A program made the translations under genes and the position numbers. From Anopheles merus (lineage: Eukaryota > Arthropoda > Insecta > Diptera > Culicidae): a stretch of DNA of 64,000 nucleotides. The stretch is from assembly GCF_017562075.2 (NCBI RefSeq), contig NC_054081.1, positions 13,394,528 to 13,458,527 of the forward strand, in the 5' to 3' direction. Below the pieces are notes generated by a model. That model was not told the DNA's origin. It did not search any database and saw nothing but the letters and a program-made list of their open reading frames with translations. Shown here in pieces: positions 37,301-48,600 of the stretch (the first letter of the stretch is position 1; each line of letters starts with the position of its first letter).

Positions 37301-40300
37301 CGAGCGGGACGGCTCGGCGTACGACTGCGAGTACGATATGTACGATCTCATGGCGGAGGGCGGGGTCGCCGGCGACGAGGACCCGATGGACGAGCTGGAC
37401 GATCCGCTCACCGGTACGTCCAGCGGGCACGGTACGCTGCGGGGCATGAAGCCGCGGGCCCGCAGCCACGGCACGGACGTCGGGCCGGGCACGCCGCTGC
37501 AGAAGAAAACGCGCTGGAAAACGTGGCGCGAACAGGTCGAGGCACTGAGGGCGGAAAATCAAAGACTGAAGGAGTACCTGCTGGAATCTCAACAATCCTA
37601 CCACGGTGCGTTCCGCGCGGTGCTGCAGAGCGGGGCGTTCGCCCGCTGCCTTACCGACCAGCTGGTCGCACTGATGGAGCGCTGCCTGCACGAGCACGGC
37701 ACCGGCCCCGAGCTTGGCGATGGCGAGGAGACGTTCGGGGATGGTGGTGGTGGTGGTAGGGTAAGGCGTACGGCGCAGCCCTGGAACCGGATGCCACCGG
37801 TCGGGCAGACGGCGACGGATCGACCGAAACAGTGCGCATCGGACCGGGCCGTTGCAACGGAGGATGGGCAGCACGTGGAGAAGCAGGGAGCGGAGGAGGT
37901 GGATGAAGACGAGGAGATGGGCGATCTGCGGCTGGCAGAGTGGCTGCAGGCGCAGGGCATCAAGCGCCCGGAGTGCCAGCGGCGGATACTGCGCGAGGGC
38001 TTCCTGTGCGACGACTTCCTCTACGATCTGGAGCGGGACGATCTGCGCCGTTTGGGACTGAAGTAAGTAACGGTAGGGTTAATCGATTTGTTTAGTCAAC
38101 TTCAAAAACAAAAATAGTTTAAACTGAGCCTGAAGCCTAAGCCTGAAAACTGTAATTTGTTGTTTTAGTAGAGTACAGAAACTCGATCGAGACGGGTTGT
38201 CGAAATTTCAGTACACAAGATTGGAAGCCAACATGATAAGGATTTACCTGGCAGGAGAAAAATGAACGTTAAATTTAACCGTTAGTCAATCCGTGGTTTT
38301 AATGGCATTTTTGTAATTTTAATTAGGGTAAATTTCCAATTGTTGCACATTACCCAATTCTTGAACACAGCGTATAAATTGTTGTTTTTCCAAATGTTTA
38401 AAAAACATTTATGAAAGTTAGCCGTTCTCATTGTACAGTCGTCAACTCGTACGACTTAACAACATGCCCGTCATGGGTTCAAGCCCCAACTAGACCCTGC
38501 TGCCATACGTGGGACTGACTATCCTGCTATGGGGGGGTAATCCAAAAGTCACTGAAAGCCAACCCCACAAGTGGTACAGGCAGGCCTTGACCGACAACGG
38601 TTGTTGAGCCAAAAGAAGAAGAAGAAGAAAGTTAGCATTTTTCCTCAAATATTGAGCATTTCTGCCGCTTGTTAAAAGAGCACAAATGAAAATATTTCGA
38701 CTGCTTTCGATCAAAACGAATGGACTACTTAGCAAAACCGCTAAGAATTGTGCATCACAAAATAAGTTTCATTTCGCCCTGTGAGAAGTGGTTCAGCAAC
38801 TGTATATTTTGATTGAAATCAAAGAAATATAGTTAATTCTCACGATTAGGTAGCAAAAAAAAGTGTTCACGTAGACATTAATATTTCTAATGAAAACAAG
38901 CTTACTTTGTACCTTAACTACATCGCTTCTAATAACCGCTTTGGATTTGGGTTGGTTTCCATCGAAATATATCATGTAGTTGAGTTTTAGACATGGCATA
39001 CTTCTGCGTGTTCTTTCGATATGAAAACCCTAGCGGGAACTATGCATCGAAAGTGATCTTTTGGTAGTTTTGCGTAACTGTTGCGTGTGTAAACCAAATA
39101 CTGATATATTTTACTATCAATTAAAGCGAATCATTCAAAAGCCATTAGCTCAAATTTTGATGGACCAACATGGTCAAAAGAAGTAATTCAACGAAATTAG
39201 CTGAAAAAGGGACGATTTCTGATGATTATTGTATTATGAACCTTTTATTTTTTGGCTTACGGTTCATCTTTGTGAGTGTATTTTAAAAATCATTTCCGAG
39301 AGTTGGTCTGACGCTTACTGCGATTTCAACTACCCTTCTCGATTGATTTACACCCTTTTCGAGCACAAATAAGCTGCTTTTGAGCATTGTTCAACTAGGA
39401 TAGGTGTACCAATTGCTGGGCTGGCTCCAATTTTTGTGCTATCGATACAAAAATCAAAATGAAGAAAATAATTTGATTATTTGCGGTTTCATATCAATAA
39501 ATTCGTATATTTTATCATATTTCTTACATCGTATAACGCATTCTTGCATCGCATAATGAATGTATCGTATTTTCTTATAAGTTTCAAAAAAATTCGAAGT
39601 CATTTAATCAAGCAATCACAATAATTATTATCACATTTGGTGCTAATTGGTTCAATACGTAAAAGCAATAATGTGGCTAAGATGTATATGTGTCTATCTA
39701 CATCACCCTTGTTTATGATTTTTAATCAGTAGTTTCGCGACAATTCTGCAGTCCAAACGCTGTAGAAACTCGTCCATTGTTGATGCACCTACCCTACAAG
39801 TAAACATTAGACGTCCAACTTAAAAAATACTGATGCTTATCTGATCTTCTTTCAATCGTAACTAAACAAGTGAAACCCCGAAGTTGATCCATTTGCTGTA
39901 TGGAGTTTAGAATTTATGTTGTGCCTTTATTTGCAAAAATATTTTAAATTCATTTACCAATTATTTATCCCGATATCTTCCAATTTAATACGTGGCTATT
40001 AAATTAGTACAACATCAATTGAAATGAAGCTTCAAACAGTTTAATTTTAACAAAATGAACATAAAAAAACGAACTCGGGTAATATAAACGTACGTTAATA
40101 TTGGGGAAAGCAATTTTTTGTTTCTCGTAGTAAGTTATTTTTATTATTATTATTATTATTATTGAAAAGTAAACCTATACGCCCTGAACATATTTTCAGC
40201 GGCTGCCGTCGAGACGTGTCGATTACGGAGAGTAGGATTACGAGCATAGAACAAACCCGATAGATTATGAAGTTCATTATTTTCTCCACCGTATGTCTGA

Positions 40301-40885
40301 AGATACAATCAAATGATGCGATTATTGAGCCCTTTTACGCTTAATAATAAGAAATCGCTTGTGTTTTAGAAATGTATTAGGTTATAGTGTAGAATTATGT
40401 TCAGCCCAAGTTTGTACCCATGTTTCGAAATTGTTGAGCCTACTGAGTATTGAACAATCACTTGCTTCACATTGAGAATGGAGTTGAGATTACATTTAGT
40501 GATGTTGTATGACTCGGGAGTCATCATATGAGAAATAGTCAATTTCGAGGAGCAGAATTTAAATTTGGAACATATTCCAAGCAGGCAGCTCGTTGCTTGT
40601 CGGGTCGATAGTGCCTTTAAACTTGTTTGCACGTGTGATATAATCCATAATATGTGTTTCTTCCCATTTGCTAATGCAAGTCTTTGCTCGCCTTCCCATT
40701 GCAGGATCGGGGAAGAGCTACGAATCTGGAACGCGCTCAAGCGTCACCGCCGACTGCATCCACCAAAGCGACCGTCCGCCGACTGCGACGCCCAAACGCC
40801 CATGCAGCCATTCGGCCATTCGGTCCACAACATCAACAACAACTGCTTGAACGACCATCATACCGCCGGCCTCAATACGCGATAG
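25358..40885 (+). CDS. Ask1: ASK1, apoptosis signal-regulating kinase 1 (MAP3K5/15 family)
   Basis: A stress-activated cytoplasmic Ser/Thr kinase that phosphorylates MAP2Ks upstream of JNK and p38. The assembled exons are 25358-25370, 31270-33955, 34039-34221, 36207-36341, 36503-36608, 36687-38062 and 40705-40885. Every junction has GT/AG, all phases agree, and the total is 4,680 nt (1,559 aa plus stop). Family landmarks appear in order: thioredoxin-binding region (from about residue 48), TPR-like central region (about 280-480), PH-like domain (about 515-610), kinase domain (about 640-898), the conserved HNIKPHWMFAL block (about 1169), a coiled coil (about 1313-1346) and a C-terminal SAM-like domain (about 1452-1520). 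It is longer than human ASK1 (about 1,370 aa), partly through low-complexity linkers. The start codon rests on phase agreement; ATG 31311 is the alternative. Confidence 0.95.
26750..26934 (+). mobile_element. decayed RTE 3' tail fragment
   Basis: It matches the last ~180 bp of the RTE copy at 28322-29495. Shared phrases are TTGGCAGACAAAGG and ACCGCAAAGCAGTT, followed by AGCGCCCGATAAG. Indels destroy the frame, so it is an older insertion of the same family. Confidence 0.7.
28306..28321 (+). repeat. target-site duplication, left copy
   Basis: TCAGTAATCCCTGGCT is repeated exactly at 29496-29511 and brackets the RTE insertion. Confidence 0.9.
28322..29495 (+). mobile_element. 5'-truncated RTE-clade non-LTR retrotransposon
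   Basis: About 1.17 kb, bracketed by a perfect 16-bp target duplication (28306-28321 and 29496-29511). Truncation at the 5' end with a direct repeat is the signature of target-primed reverse transcription. The reverse transcriptase part includes HLFIDFKAAYDS, the catalytic AYTDDIDIIG, EFTYLGSKVSND and RLRWAGHVVRM, typical of RTE/JAM1-like elements. The 3' end is short and not poly-A. It lies inside ASK1 intron 1 in the sense orientation. Confidence 0.88.
28325..29480 (+). pseudogene. RTE reverse transcriptase, truncated and disrupted
   Basis: The endonuclease half and the first part of the RT are missing. An in-frame TAG follows the RQIS codons near 28338, and a frameshift and stop lie at about 28436-28442 after KVKLNDAM. 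From 28440 a 346-codon open frame runs to the end with the YTDD motif intact. The long intact tail suggests a fairly recent insertion. It cannot move by itself. Confidence 0.85.
29496..29511 (+). repeat. target-site duplication, right copy
   Basis: Exact copy of 28306-28321. Confidence 0.9.
31270..33955 (+). CDS. Ask1: ASK1 exon 2: sensor regions, PH-like domain and kinase domain
   Basis: One 2.7-kb exon encodes residues 5-900. Kinase motifs are complete: glycine loop GKGTYGAV, AVKEV lysine, catalytic VHRDIKGGNVL, metal-binding ISDFGTSKRL, activation segment TFTGTLQYMAPEVI with the threonine whose counterpart is autophosphorylated in ASK1, and DIWSFGCTVVEMATGKPPF. The amino-terminal AVIDCEKSA and VVVVDLSVQ...LCYLLGVRESF blocks and the YWNVATYFE...AAECMFKLRPPKWYLKS block are characteristic of ASK-family kinases. 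GC content is very high, producing long shadow frames on both strands. The acceptor is CACACAG and the donor GA|GTGAGT. Confidence 0.95.
34039..34221 (+). CDS. Ask1: ASK1 exon 3: serine-rich linker after the kinase
   Basis: Acceptor CCCCAATAG, donor ACCGA|GTAAGT. Encodes EKHKKMRPSFSSSS...SEFSRSVSMPADRH...CNTPTFSSETE. Vertebrate ASK1 also has a Ser-rich stretch here with an RSISLP-type 14-3-3 site, and RSVSMP at this place looks like its equivalent. Confidence 0.9.
34459..35594. mobile_element. Tc1/mariner-superfamily element with perfect 16-bp TIRs
   Basis: The ends are perfect inverted repeats, GAAATGGGGCACTTTG and its complement, each flanked by TA (34457-34458 and 35595-35596), the diagnostic target duplication of IS630-Tc1-mariner elements. 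The length is 1,136 bp. An internal transposase remnant is present. The TIRs are intact although the coding part is decayed, which suggests that internal sequence eroded or was replaced after insertion. Confidence 0.9.
34800..35075 (+). pseudogene. Tc1/mariner-type transposase remnant
   Basis: Broken frames contain ARKLYDQVLTNP, then GCILMDDEAYVKVDFKQIPG. The MDDE.YVK.DFKQ.PG block carries the first catalytic aspartate region of mosquito ITmD37E-like transposases. The amino-terminal and carboxy-terminal parts are missing or unreadable. Assignment to the D37E group is from memory of the motif and is tentative. Confidence 0.65.
36207..36341 (+). CDS. Ask1: ASK1 exon 4
   Basis: Acceptor TTTATCAG, donor ATCGG|GTAAGT. 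Encodes ASSIPPLNATIGVQTASRSV...SFQLTPIKMPKHGISSIG. The one-base lead-in completes GAA (E) with exon 3. This Ser/Thr-rich linker is not strongly conserved across the family, so support is mainly phase agreement and open frame. Confidence 0.75.
36503..36608 (+). CDS. Ask1: ASK1 exon 5
   Basis: Acceptor TTGCATTTGCAG, donor GAG|GTGAGA. Encodes NLAETPSLEMDSAEQTS then TVFQLNRRSSSGGLLSPE. It leads into the conserved GFYLLKKDS block of exon 6, as the vertebrate linker leads into GFFMLRKDS. Confidence 0.8.
36687..38062 (+). CDS. Ask1: ASK1 exon 6: C-terminal conserved region, coiled coil and start of SAM
   Basis: Encodes GFYLLKKDSQRRQTLDKVL and HNIKPHWMFALENLV, both diagnostic for ASK1. An acidic, Ala/Pro-rich, probably disordered stretch with tandem GGGG follows. 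A heptad-like segment, RWKTWREQVEALRAENQRLK, fits the ASK1 C-terminal coiled coil used for homo-oligomerisation. The end, LRLAEWLQAQGI...DDLRRLGLK, begins the SAM-like domain. The stop overlapping the donor (AA|GTAAGT) is read only if the intron is retained. Confidence 0.93.
38413..38422 (+). repeat. SINE target-site duplication, left copy
   Basis: GAAAGTTAGC is repeated at 38627-38636 at the other end of the SINE. Confidence 0.8.
38423..38626 (+). mobile_element. tRNA-derived SINE (SINE200-like)
   Basis: About 204 bp between 10-bp direct repeats (38413-38422 and 38627-38636). It contains a good Pol III B box (GGTTCAAGCCC at about 38476) and ends in an (AAG)n tail rather than poly-A. Length and tail fit the Anopheles SINE200 family; the family name is from memory. 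It supports an anopheline origin. Confidence 0.8.
39398..39794. mobile_element. possible small MITE with TA target duplication
   Basis: The left end TA|GGATAGGTGTACCAA and the right end TTGATGCACCTACCC|TA are imperfect inverted repeats (12 of 15 match) flanked by TA. About 397 bp, AT-rich, non-coding. The flanking TA and matching ends suggest a Tc1/mariner-derived MITE, but only one copy is seen here. Confidence 0.45.
40705..40885 (+). CDS. Ask1: ASK1 exon 7: end of SAM-like domain and C terminus
   Basis: Acceptor TTCCCATTGCAG. Encodes IGEELRIWNALKRHRR, the last helix of the SAM-like domain, then a tail ending NDHHTAGLNTR and TAG. The leading G completes AAG with exon 6. Vertebrate ASK1 has ...GGMLCTLWKAI at the same place. 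Confidence 0.88.
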
Positions 40886-41273
40886 ACAAACACGCGCACC
40901 GAATTTGCCTTTTGCGCACTCACACCTCCCTCCAGCCGACGTGTGTGCAGCTCCGGCAGGAGCAAACTCAAGTATCAAGTGTCCTTGAAAGTCGATCCAC
41001 TCGGTCGGCAGAGCAGGAGAGACCACTCCTCTTTACACCGTGCAACAACCTGTGATGCAAAACACACGCTGCTCGAAACAATCACGCGATCGACCGCTGC
41101 TCCTAGCAGCAGCAACAGCAGCAGCAGCAGACGAATCTGTCGTGCCGAGTCGCAGCCATATCGATTTGGAAGCCATCGAAAGCCAACCGAAGCTTACAAA
41201 ACAATCATAACACAGTTATTAGAGAATAATCAGTTACAGCAAAACCACTCAGTGGTGGTCCGTTTCGGGGGCC

Positions 41274-41279
41274 AATAAA
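41274..41279 (+). terminator. ASK1 polyadenylation signal (candidate)
   Basis: AATAAA 389 bases after the ASK1 stop. A second candidate, ATAAATAAAGG, lies near 41590. Either would end the transcript before the convergent Mp20 gene. Confidence 0.5.
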
Positions 41280-41694
41280 ATGCGCGCACAAAGAAGAAGA
41301 AGAAGGATCCTCAACAGTGATGGAAAGAAGAAGAAGAAAACACACACACTCAACCAACTCCCCTAGAAGCATTAATGCCAATAGCGCGTGGGGTTTTAGG
41401 GGCATTGCGCATAAGGAATATGCGCCTGGTGTTTGTATTTGGATGTGTGTTGCAAAACACAATTTTTCCCCTCCCCACAATGTTCTTTTCCCGCTTGGTG
41501 TGATAGTTCCGCACACGTGCGCATGTTGATGAAAGTAAAAAAAAAAACACAAAGAAGAAATTGCTGATATTGTAAGTAACATTGATTCGATAAATAAAGG
41601 CACGAAAAAAACCTGAAAATCGTTGTGATATAAGTGCATTCGGGGCAAAAAAACAGTCGTCGCGTACTTCTTTTTGAAAGGCGATATATTGTAC

Positions 41695-41700
41695 TTTATT
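41695..41700 (-). terminator. Mp20 polyadenylation signal (candidate)
   Basis: TTTATT on + reads AATAAA on the minus strand, about 740 bases beyond the Mp20 stop. The ASK1 and Mp20 3' ends are therefore close together and may overlap. Confidence 0.35.
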
Positions 41701-42442
41701 GTTTTGGTCAGAAAAAAAAATCAACAAGAAACAACATCGGTAAAGCAAAAACCCCCATTTTGTCCAGATTGGTATCAAAGTAGTCGCGTGAGAAAAGCGT
41801 GTAGGGGGAGTAGTAATACTTGTTCTGGCGTAAGGTCAAAATAGATTAGATTTTTTTTAACTCACACACGCACATTACTTAGTTAGTGGTGTTAGTGTAG
41901 TGTATAAATTGTGTGTATTCTTGATTTTTTGGATTTGTTCTACGCGCCGAAAGAAGCCTACCCAAAATTTGTTTTGAATTTTGTCCCTGGTCCTCTTCAT
42001 ACAGGTTTTTTTTGTTTTCTCTTGTGCATTAATACTTGCGACATCATCGGGGGTATTAGTTATGTTATCGTGATGTTATAAAATGCCCAGAGCAAGAGCC
42101 AACGCTTCTCTTTTCAATAAATAAGTTAATAATTTAAGTTGATGTTGTGCGATGCGATTGCTTGCTTACTCCCCATTGACGGACAAAAACAGAGAACAAC
42201 GTACCGAAGGCTTCAGGGACAAATAGCATATATGTAAATACAATGCAGTTAGAATTTTAGTGTGCAACATATGAGCCATGATAAAAGAAAAAAAATGTCA
42301 CGCCTTTCGGCAAGCGACGAACTGCTCGCGGTGGAAAAGCTAGCACTCCGGGGCAAATTTTCTTTTCATGTTTTGTTTGTTTGTTTGTTGCAATGTTTTT
42401 CCCCCCTTCTTCTGCTCCGTCTGCTGCACCTTCGCCGTGGCC

Positions 42443-42634
42443 CTACTTGCCGAGCAGGATCTTCCTGGTGGCGCCAAAGTTGAGCCCGGCCTGGGTAGCG
42501 CCCTTGTTCGATCCGGCCTGCAGCCCGATTAGGCCCTCGCCGGCCCGCAGCTGCTCCTCGGTGAACTCGCGCCGATTCTCCTCGGCCGGCCGGGGTCCCA
42601 GGTACGGGCCGCGGAACTCCGGATGCTTGTAGCA
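42443..42634 (-). CDS. Mp20: Mp20 last exon: linker and calponin repeat
   Basis: 64 codons including TAG. Contains the calponin repeat GLIGLQAGSNKGATQAGLNF and the terminal RKILLGK typical of Mp20. The acceptor on the minus strand reads CGCTAG. The intron precedes YKHPEFRGP, the same place as in Chd64 of this window. Confidence 0.93.
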   Translation of the reverse strand, partial: CYKHPEFRGPYLGPRPAEENRREFTEEQLRAGEGLIGLQAGSNKGATQAGLNFGATRKILLGK

Positions 42635-45600
42635 CTAGCGATGTGATGAAAAGAAGAGGAAGAGAAGAGCGTCATTCTAGTGTCTATACTAAGCGACGGT
42701 TAAACACTTACCGCTCGGCCAACGGCAAAGATGGTCGTCGTGACGAGGGCAACGTTTTTGCGATCCCACAGATCGGTCGTCTGGAAGAGGTCGACGTCGG
42801 CCACGCCGTACTTGATGCACGCCTTCTGGAACCTGCGAAGCAGCAGTACACAGTTTTAGGGACATTATTGTTTTGTTAAAGGGCTTGAATTAGTATGTCT
42901 ACTGGTAAATTTTTGCAATAGACAGCTAAGCCTGTCCGGAAGTGCAGGCGCAAGATGATTGGATTTAATGAAAGATCCATCAAATGAACTGCTCGAAGCA
43001 ATTCAGTTTAGGCACATTCATTTCGCACCTGCACAAACGTTGCGTAAATTGCGCTTTCAATAATAGTTTCCCAACAGACACTATTTGACACCTTCATCAG
43101 TCGATCTCCAACCGCGATGGACAAAAAAGTGATGCTTTTTACGGCATCTACAGCATCCTGGAGCTATTAGACAACAATCAAAGCATGGAAAGAAAGCCTA
43201 GTTCCGAATTACAAATGACCCTGAGACCTGGAAGCTCCAAAGGAAGCTGAAAATGAAGACCTAGTGACAAGTGGCTACATTGCTGCGTTAGCCGGGAGCT
43301 CTATGCAACTGGTCAAAAAGTGAAATAGTAGCTGTGCAACATGAACAAACATATCAGGAACCAGAAATTGCGTTCAATGGCTTCACAGCGGCAAGCAATG
43401 TCCAACATCCCCCAGTTGCGTCCTATCGATTTTTTCTGGACCAACATGATGCAAAGCCTGTACTCGAACAATTTTGTCGCGAAAATTGAAAAGGAATTGA
43501 TAAAAATTGAAGTTAGATGTTCAAAACATGCCTACATGTAGGTCTTCGTCCGACATGGCGTAAATTCTGAATTACTGATGACAGGCAACTCGCAAGGTCG
43601 TAGGTTTATTTTTGGAAGTAAGCTTAAATAATTCCCTTTAATAGGATGTTCATGGAAAGAAATCATCGCGCTTAGTTTTTTATTTTATTTTCTTCTACAG
43701 GCAAACGAAAAAAGTCCATTTGTTTAATACAAACGTTAATCCCCCTTAATGTATGCTATGTAACTACTCGCAGAATGTTTAAACTAGTTTGAGGAAAATG
43801 ATTAAATTATTCGTTAAAAACTAAAGTGAAAAAAACGAAAGCAAATTCAAAATATTGATTCCATCAATGCCTCCTAGCTCCGACGAAAACTTCACTAGCG
43901 ACACCTAAACGATGTAAAATTGATGTAAACCGTGCTGTACGCAGCAAAAACCCGTTTTGTTTGCCTTTTTTTTTGTTGTACACAGCAACCCCGGGAGGAT
44001 CTCGCGCACGTTCTCGCCACAATCATCGGTGAGAGCAATCGATAAGCAATGGAACGGGAGCGCATGCACGCTTGTCGGGGGCTGCACATCTCTCAGCGCA
44101 AGGATTGGCGGCGATAACGGGGCGCTCTCGGACATCGGTACACACGTTGGGGAAGGGGGAGGGGTTGACATCAACACGGTACACACACACATAGGGAAAC
44201 CTGGGGCAAAATGATTAGGTGGGGCGAAATGGTCACCAAAAACATCAAATACAATGTTTAAATCTCACCATCAACGTTTCATAACCTAAGATTTCATGAG
44301 AAGTGTATATATTGGCAAATAAAATATTTGCTAAACACGATGTAATTTTCTCCGCCTCGAAAAAAAGCTTTCGTAAGAATTTTACATTCAATTAGAGCAA
44401 AACAAGAATGTGCACCCAGGCACATGATATTTATCTATGATTTACGTTAAAAAATACCATTTTAGTTTAATGTAAAGTTTTCAAAGTTAACGTTTGTAAA
44501 ATGTTTCACTTGAGGCAAAATGGTCGTTCCAGCTTGGGGCAAAATGGTCGGTATGTTTTGACAGGAGCAACATAATGAAGCCGTGGTGTACGCTAAGGTC
44601 GCTAAAATATATTAAGTTTACAACATAAAACTGTTTTGTATGCATCGATACGAAAAATTATTAACAACACGTGAATTTTTAGAATATTCCAGCAATATTC
44701 TACTCTTAAAATTCAGCCAAGATGCAAGAGCTTAAACCAAAGCCTAAAGTCCAATGTTGTGGTCCATTTTTCCCCTTTGTTTTGATTTGTTCTGACATTT
44801 CGTGTAAGACCATTTTGTCTCAAGGACTCAGTAGGAACGAAGTCAAGTAATATAGAACGATTTAACAAGTAGCCAAAAGTTTGTTACAATTGTGATAATA
44901 TTGATAAATCGGTCTTACCATCACAGGAAAATTGTAAATCGGTTTTTGAATGTTTTGCCAAATGTATTGATTTCTCTTTTAATAATAATGGTTTAAGGGT
45001 TTGAGGAGTTTTCCAGGGCATTCTTCTGTCAAATGGTATCCAAGATGCCAAAACAGATATTGGCTAACACCTGACCTCGTTCCTACACTGTCCTTGATTT
45101 TGCCCAATAGCAAGACCATTTTACCCCGCAAAATACATTTTCACGACGTATGACGTTGACTTTTAACATTCATTTTAAACAAATATATGTTTATTCTACA
45201 TATATATTTCTGATTGTTTATCATGAATAAGACGATGAAGTATCCATTGCCGTATAAATAACAGTGTAAAGTGGTTATCCAATAAGATACAGACCAAAAT
45301 CCTTAACTGGTCCATTTTGCCCCGCTTTCCCAACACAAAAGCACACGCACACCGAACAGCATCTTCTTGGTAGCGGGTGCGAGCAAAATCCAAAAAAGCA
45401 CATGCTTCGTCAAAGAAATACTAACAACTAATTTTTCGTAATAATTAACGAACAAGTTACGAACAAAAACATGAAATCATGGACACACTAAATATGGGAA
45501 AGATGTATTTTTTGCTATAAACAATTTGCTATGTTTATGGGACAACAATAACTAAAGAAACCCACTAAGAGAACGCGGGGAAAAATGGACATGTTAAGCA

Positions 45601-48600
45601 GTTTAATGAATATGCATTCTAATTTTCTACGAAACACAATTATGCTTACATTTATCTATGTGTCTACGATTTGTAAAAGGATAAAAATTACCACATGGCC
45701 TCACGATAATCCGAGCATGTTGAAATCCACAACGTGAAACGTCAAAACACTAGGGAAATATGGGCCAAAGCAACGGCGCTCAGGCAATGGTCAAACTTGT
45801 GTGCACGCGTCTTCAAATGTTTTCCCTGTCGATGAGCTGTTCAGGAAAGCCTTTAAAATTCCTTTGAATCCAAAAAATATTTTTTCTAAAATCAAACCAT
45901 TTTACACGTTTCAATCGCCGAAAATGGATCTTAGCTGCCCATTTTGCCCCATACGAAGAATTTTTTGTTTTGTTTTTTTTTTTTATTAGTTTTTCATAAA
46001 ACACTCCAACGAGTACATTTTGAGTTATGGATGTTTTCCTGTGAAATGGTGCTTAAATAAAGGGTACCCATTTTGCCCCGCTTTCCCGTTCTCTTTCCAG
46101 TTCCCCGAACGCGCGGTGGCGCTGCCTCGAATGCGACTAGCGCGAACAGCGTCCACCTCTCGCGCAGCATGCGCTCCTGGTACGGATGCTACTCAGCGCG
46201 ACCTGTTTCAATTTCAACACCGAGGGGCGCACTTTCAAAAATAGTCGCATTTGACGTTGCGAACGGGCGAGCACCGCAAACTGGCAGGGTCCGTCCCGCT
46301 GCAGGAAGCGATTTCACTAAACCGAGCGTGTCTTTAAGTGCACGACTTTCCGCTACCCCAGTGCGCACTCGTGCAAAGGCGGTGTGAAAAGCTCACATTT
46401 GTAGCAAGTCGTGTAGGAAAACTGCAACCGGTTGGCGTCGGTGGTGTTGTTACCGTCGCCTAACCAGAACGATGGTGCTGCCGGTCAGAGAGTGCTCGAG
46501 CGCGAACGCGCCAAGCGGCCGGGTAGAGCAGTCGCACTGCCGGCGTGCCTGCGCGCCCGGTACAAGTGGTACCTTATTCGGCTGAATTGTTGCAATCCGG
46601 ACCCGGGTCGAGCGTCGAAACGGTTCTTGCAGTGCGGGACGGTACGCTGCCGGGTCGCATGCGGCCCGGGTGAAAATGGTACTCGTTTCGACCGGATTTC
46701 TCGAAACGCTCGCGCTGGTTGTTCCCGTGCGCTAAAGGGCCCGCACACCCCGGCACACACGGAGAGCACACAAATCGCGTGTGTGCTGCTGCCGAACCGG
46801 CCCGGCATCACCTCGCACGCGTGGCAACCGACACTGCAGCAGCCAGGAAAGTGTGCATTGTGGGCAACACCCGTCCACGTCGACCGCTTTTTGGCGCACT
46901 GACGACGCGCGTAGCAAGTTGTAGTTTTACCACGGCTTTTGCCAGGGCCGCAGCAGCGCCAGCAGTCAGCACCGTTGGTCTAAACACGCGCGCGCCCGGT
47001 TCGTCCAACGCAGACCGACGGTTCGCGCCCACGGCCAAACAACAACGCTGCTGTGTTTGTACCAAAAACCGGTTCTGTTGCGACACGTTTGAACAAGTTG
47101 TAGCACGCAATCGCTGAATTCTACCAAGAGCGCATGAGCGGCAGCGGACTGCCGCAATGGGGGCGGAGCTACGGTGAAGCAAAGGCGACGGCCAACCGCT
47201 GGTACCAGGCGCACAACGTACAGTGCGTGACATAAAAACTGTGGCTGATATGTACCAATATTTAATAAAAAATATAAATAATCTTAAGACTTTGGCTTTG
47301 GAGCTTTTTGATGCGAAGAATTATACAACATTCAATGCAAACTCATTAAGATGTTGCGAGAAGAGATTCTTATCATCGTTGAAAATCTATAATTTGATTA
47401 TTTTTTTCATTTTTTCATGCATCCTAATTGTATAAAATCGAATCATAGAAGGCAGTTTTAGACTTTCTAATTTAATTTAGAAAAAAAAATTTAGCCTATC
47501 ATTGGGAAAAAATAAAATAAATAAATATTTAACCTTTAAGTTGGCAACCGGATACCCGGGTATTTTTTCAACATCGAACTGCAATAACTTTTGATTCATT
47601 GCTTTTATTAAGTTGAAATTTTCCGAGCCTCCCAACTTTTAATTTATGATTTTTTGGTGCATAAGTTGTAATTTTCAACAGCCTGTAAGTATTTTATTTT
47701 GATTTTTTTTAACTTTACCACGTAAGTTGGCAACCAGCATATTCCATTCATTTTGTATGGACCCCGGGTATTCCATTCATTTTGTATGGAGAATGACGTT
47801 TCTCTTCTTCCACTTTTCGTATTGTGCTTATTTTCGAGTCAAATTCAAGCGATTCCAAATTTCAAATTGACCGTTTTAAAAAAATATGAGAAAAACTTAA
47901 TGAATAAATTAAATAGAAGAGAATATATGGTCGTCATTACTTGCTTACAGCATTAAAATGTAGAAAGCATTGTTTACCTATGAAAATCGTTAATTTTTTG
48001 CATCAAAACGTATGGAATACCCGAGTATGCCGGTTGCCAGCTTGAGTGTGTAAATCTGGTTGCCAACTCTACGGTTAAATACTTTACAAACGTGTTTTGT
48101 ATTTTGAAATTGTATTTTGGTTTTAGTGGATTAAAAAGTGTATTTTTTGTATTTTTTTTTTTTTGGAATCCATTTTATAATTACGTTTGATATTTGAATC
48201 ATCAGCCTCATTCATCCTGCTACACCTATCACAAGACTTTTTCCGTCTATGACATTGTAACATTCATGGTTTTCTGAACTTGGTTACTTGGATCATTCGA
48301 AAATCGATTCGAACATGGATCGAAAAACACGGCGATGTGACGACCATTACAGTTACATAGACAAACATTTGCATACTTCAATAAAAAAACATGTAATATG
48401 CCTCATCAAATGTGTTTAATTATACAAAGGAAGCAATTAAACGTGTGTGTTTATATTGGTTTGTTGTGAAACATCTTTGTGTAATGTGTATGTGCGTCTT
48501 TTTTTTCTTGCAAATGGACTCTTTAATTTTACTGGTCAGTGCATAATTTATAGACTAATAATATTGCCCAAGTTATGCAGTGCGCGTTCGGGGAACTGGA

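Larger units (their letters stand above)
38063..40704 (+). other. ASK1 intron 6 (2.6 kb) with SINE and MITE
   Basis: AT-rich intron with a SINE (38423-38626) and a possible MITE (39398-39794). A (TTA)n run lies near 40138-40162. No exon is supported. Confidence 0.75.

Noticed and set aside
36675..37874. 399-codon minus-strand frame and other frames opposite ASK1 exon 6
   Set aside because: Composition shadow of the coding exon; no protein family recognised, while the + frame carries conserved ASK1 blocks.
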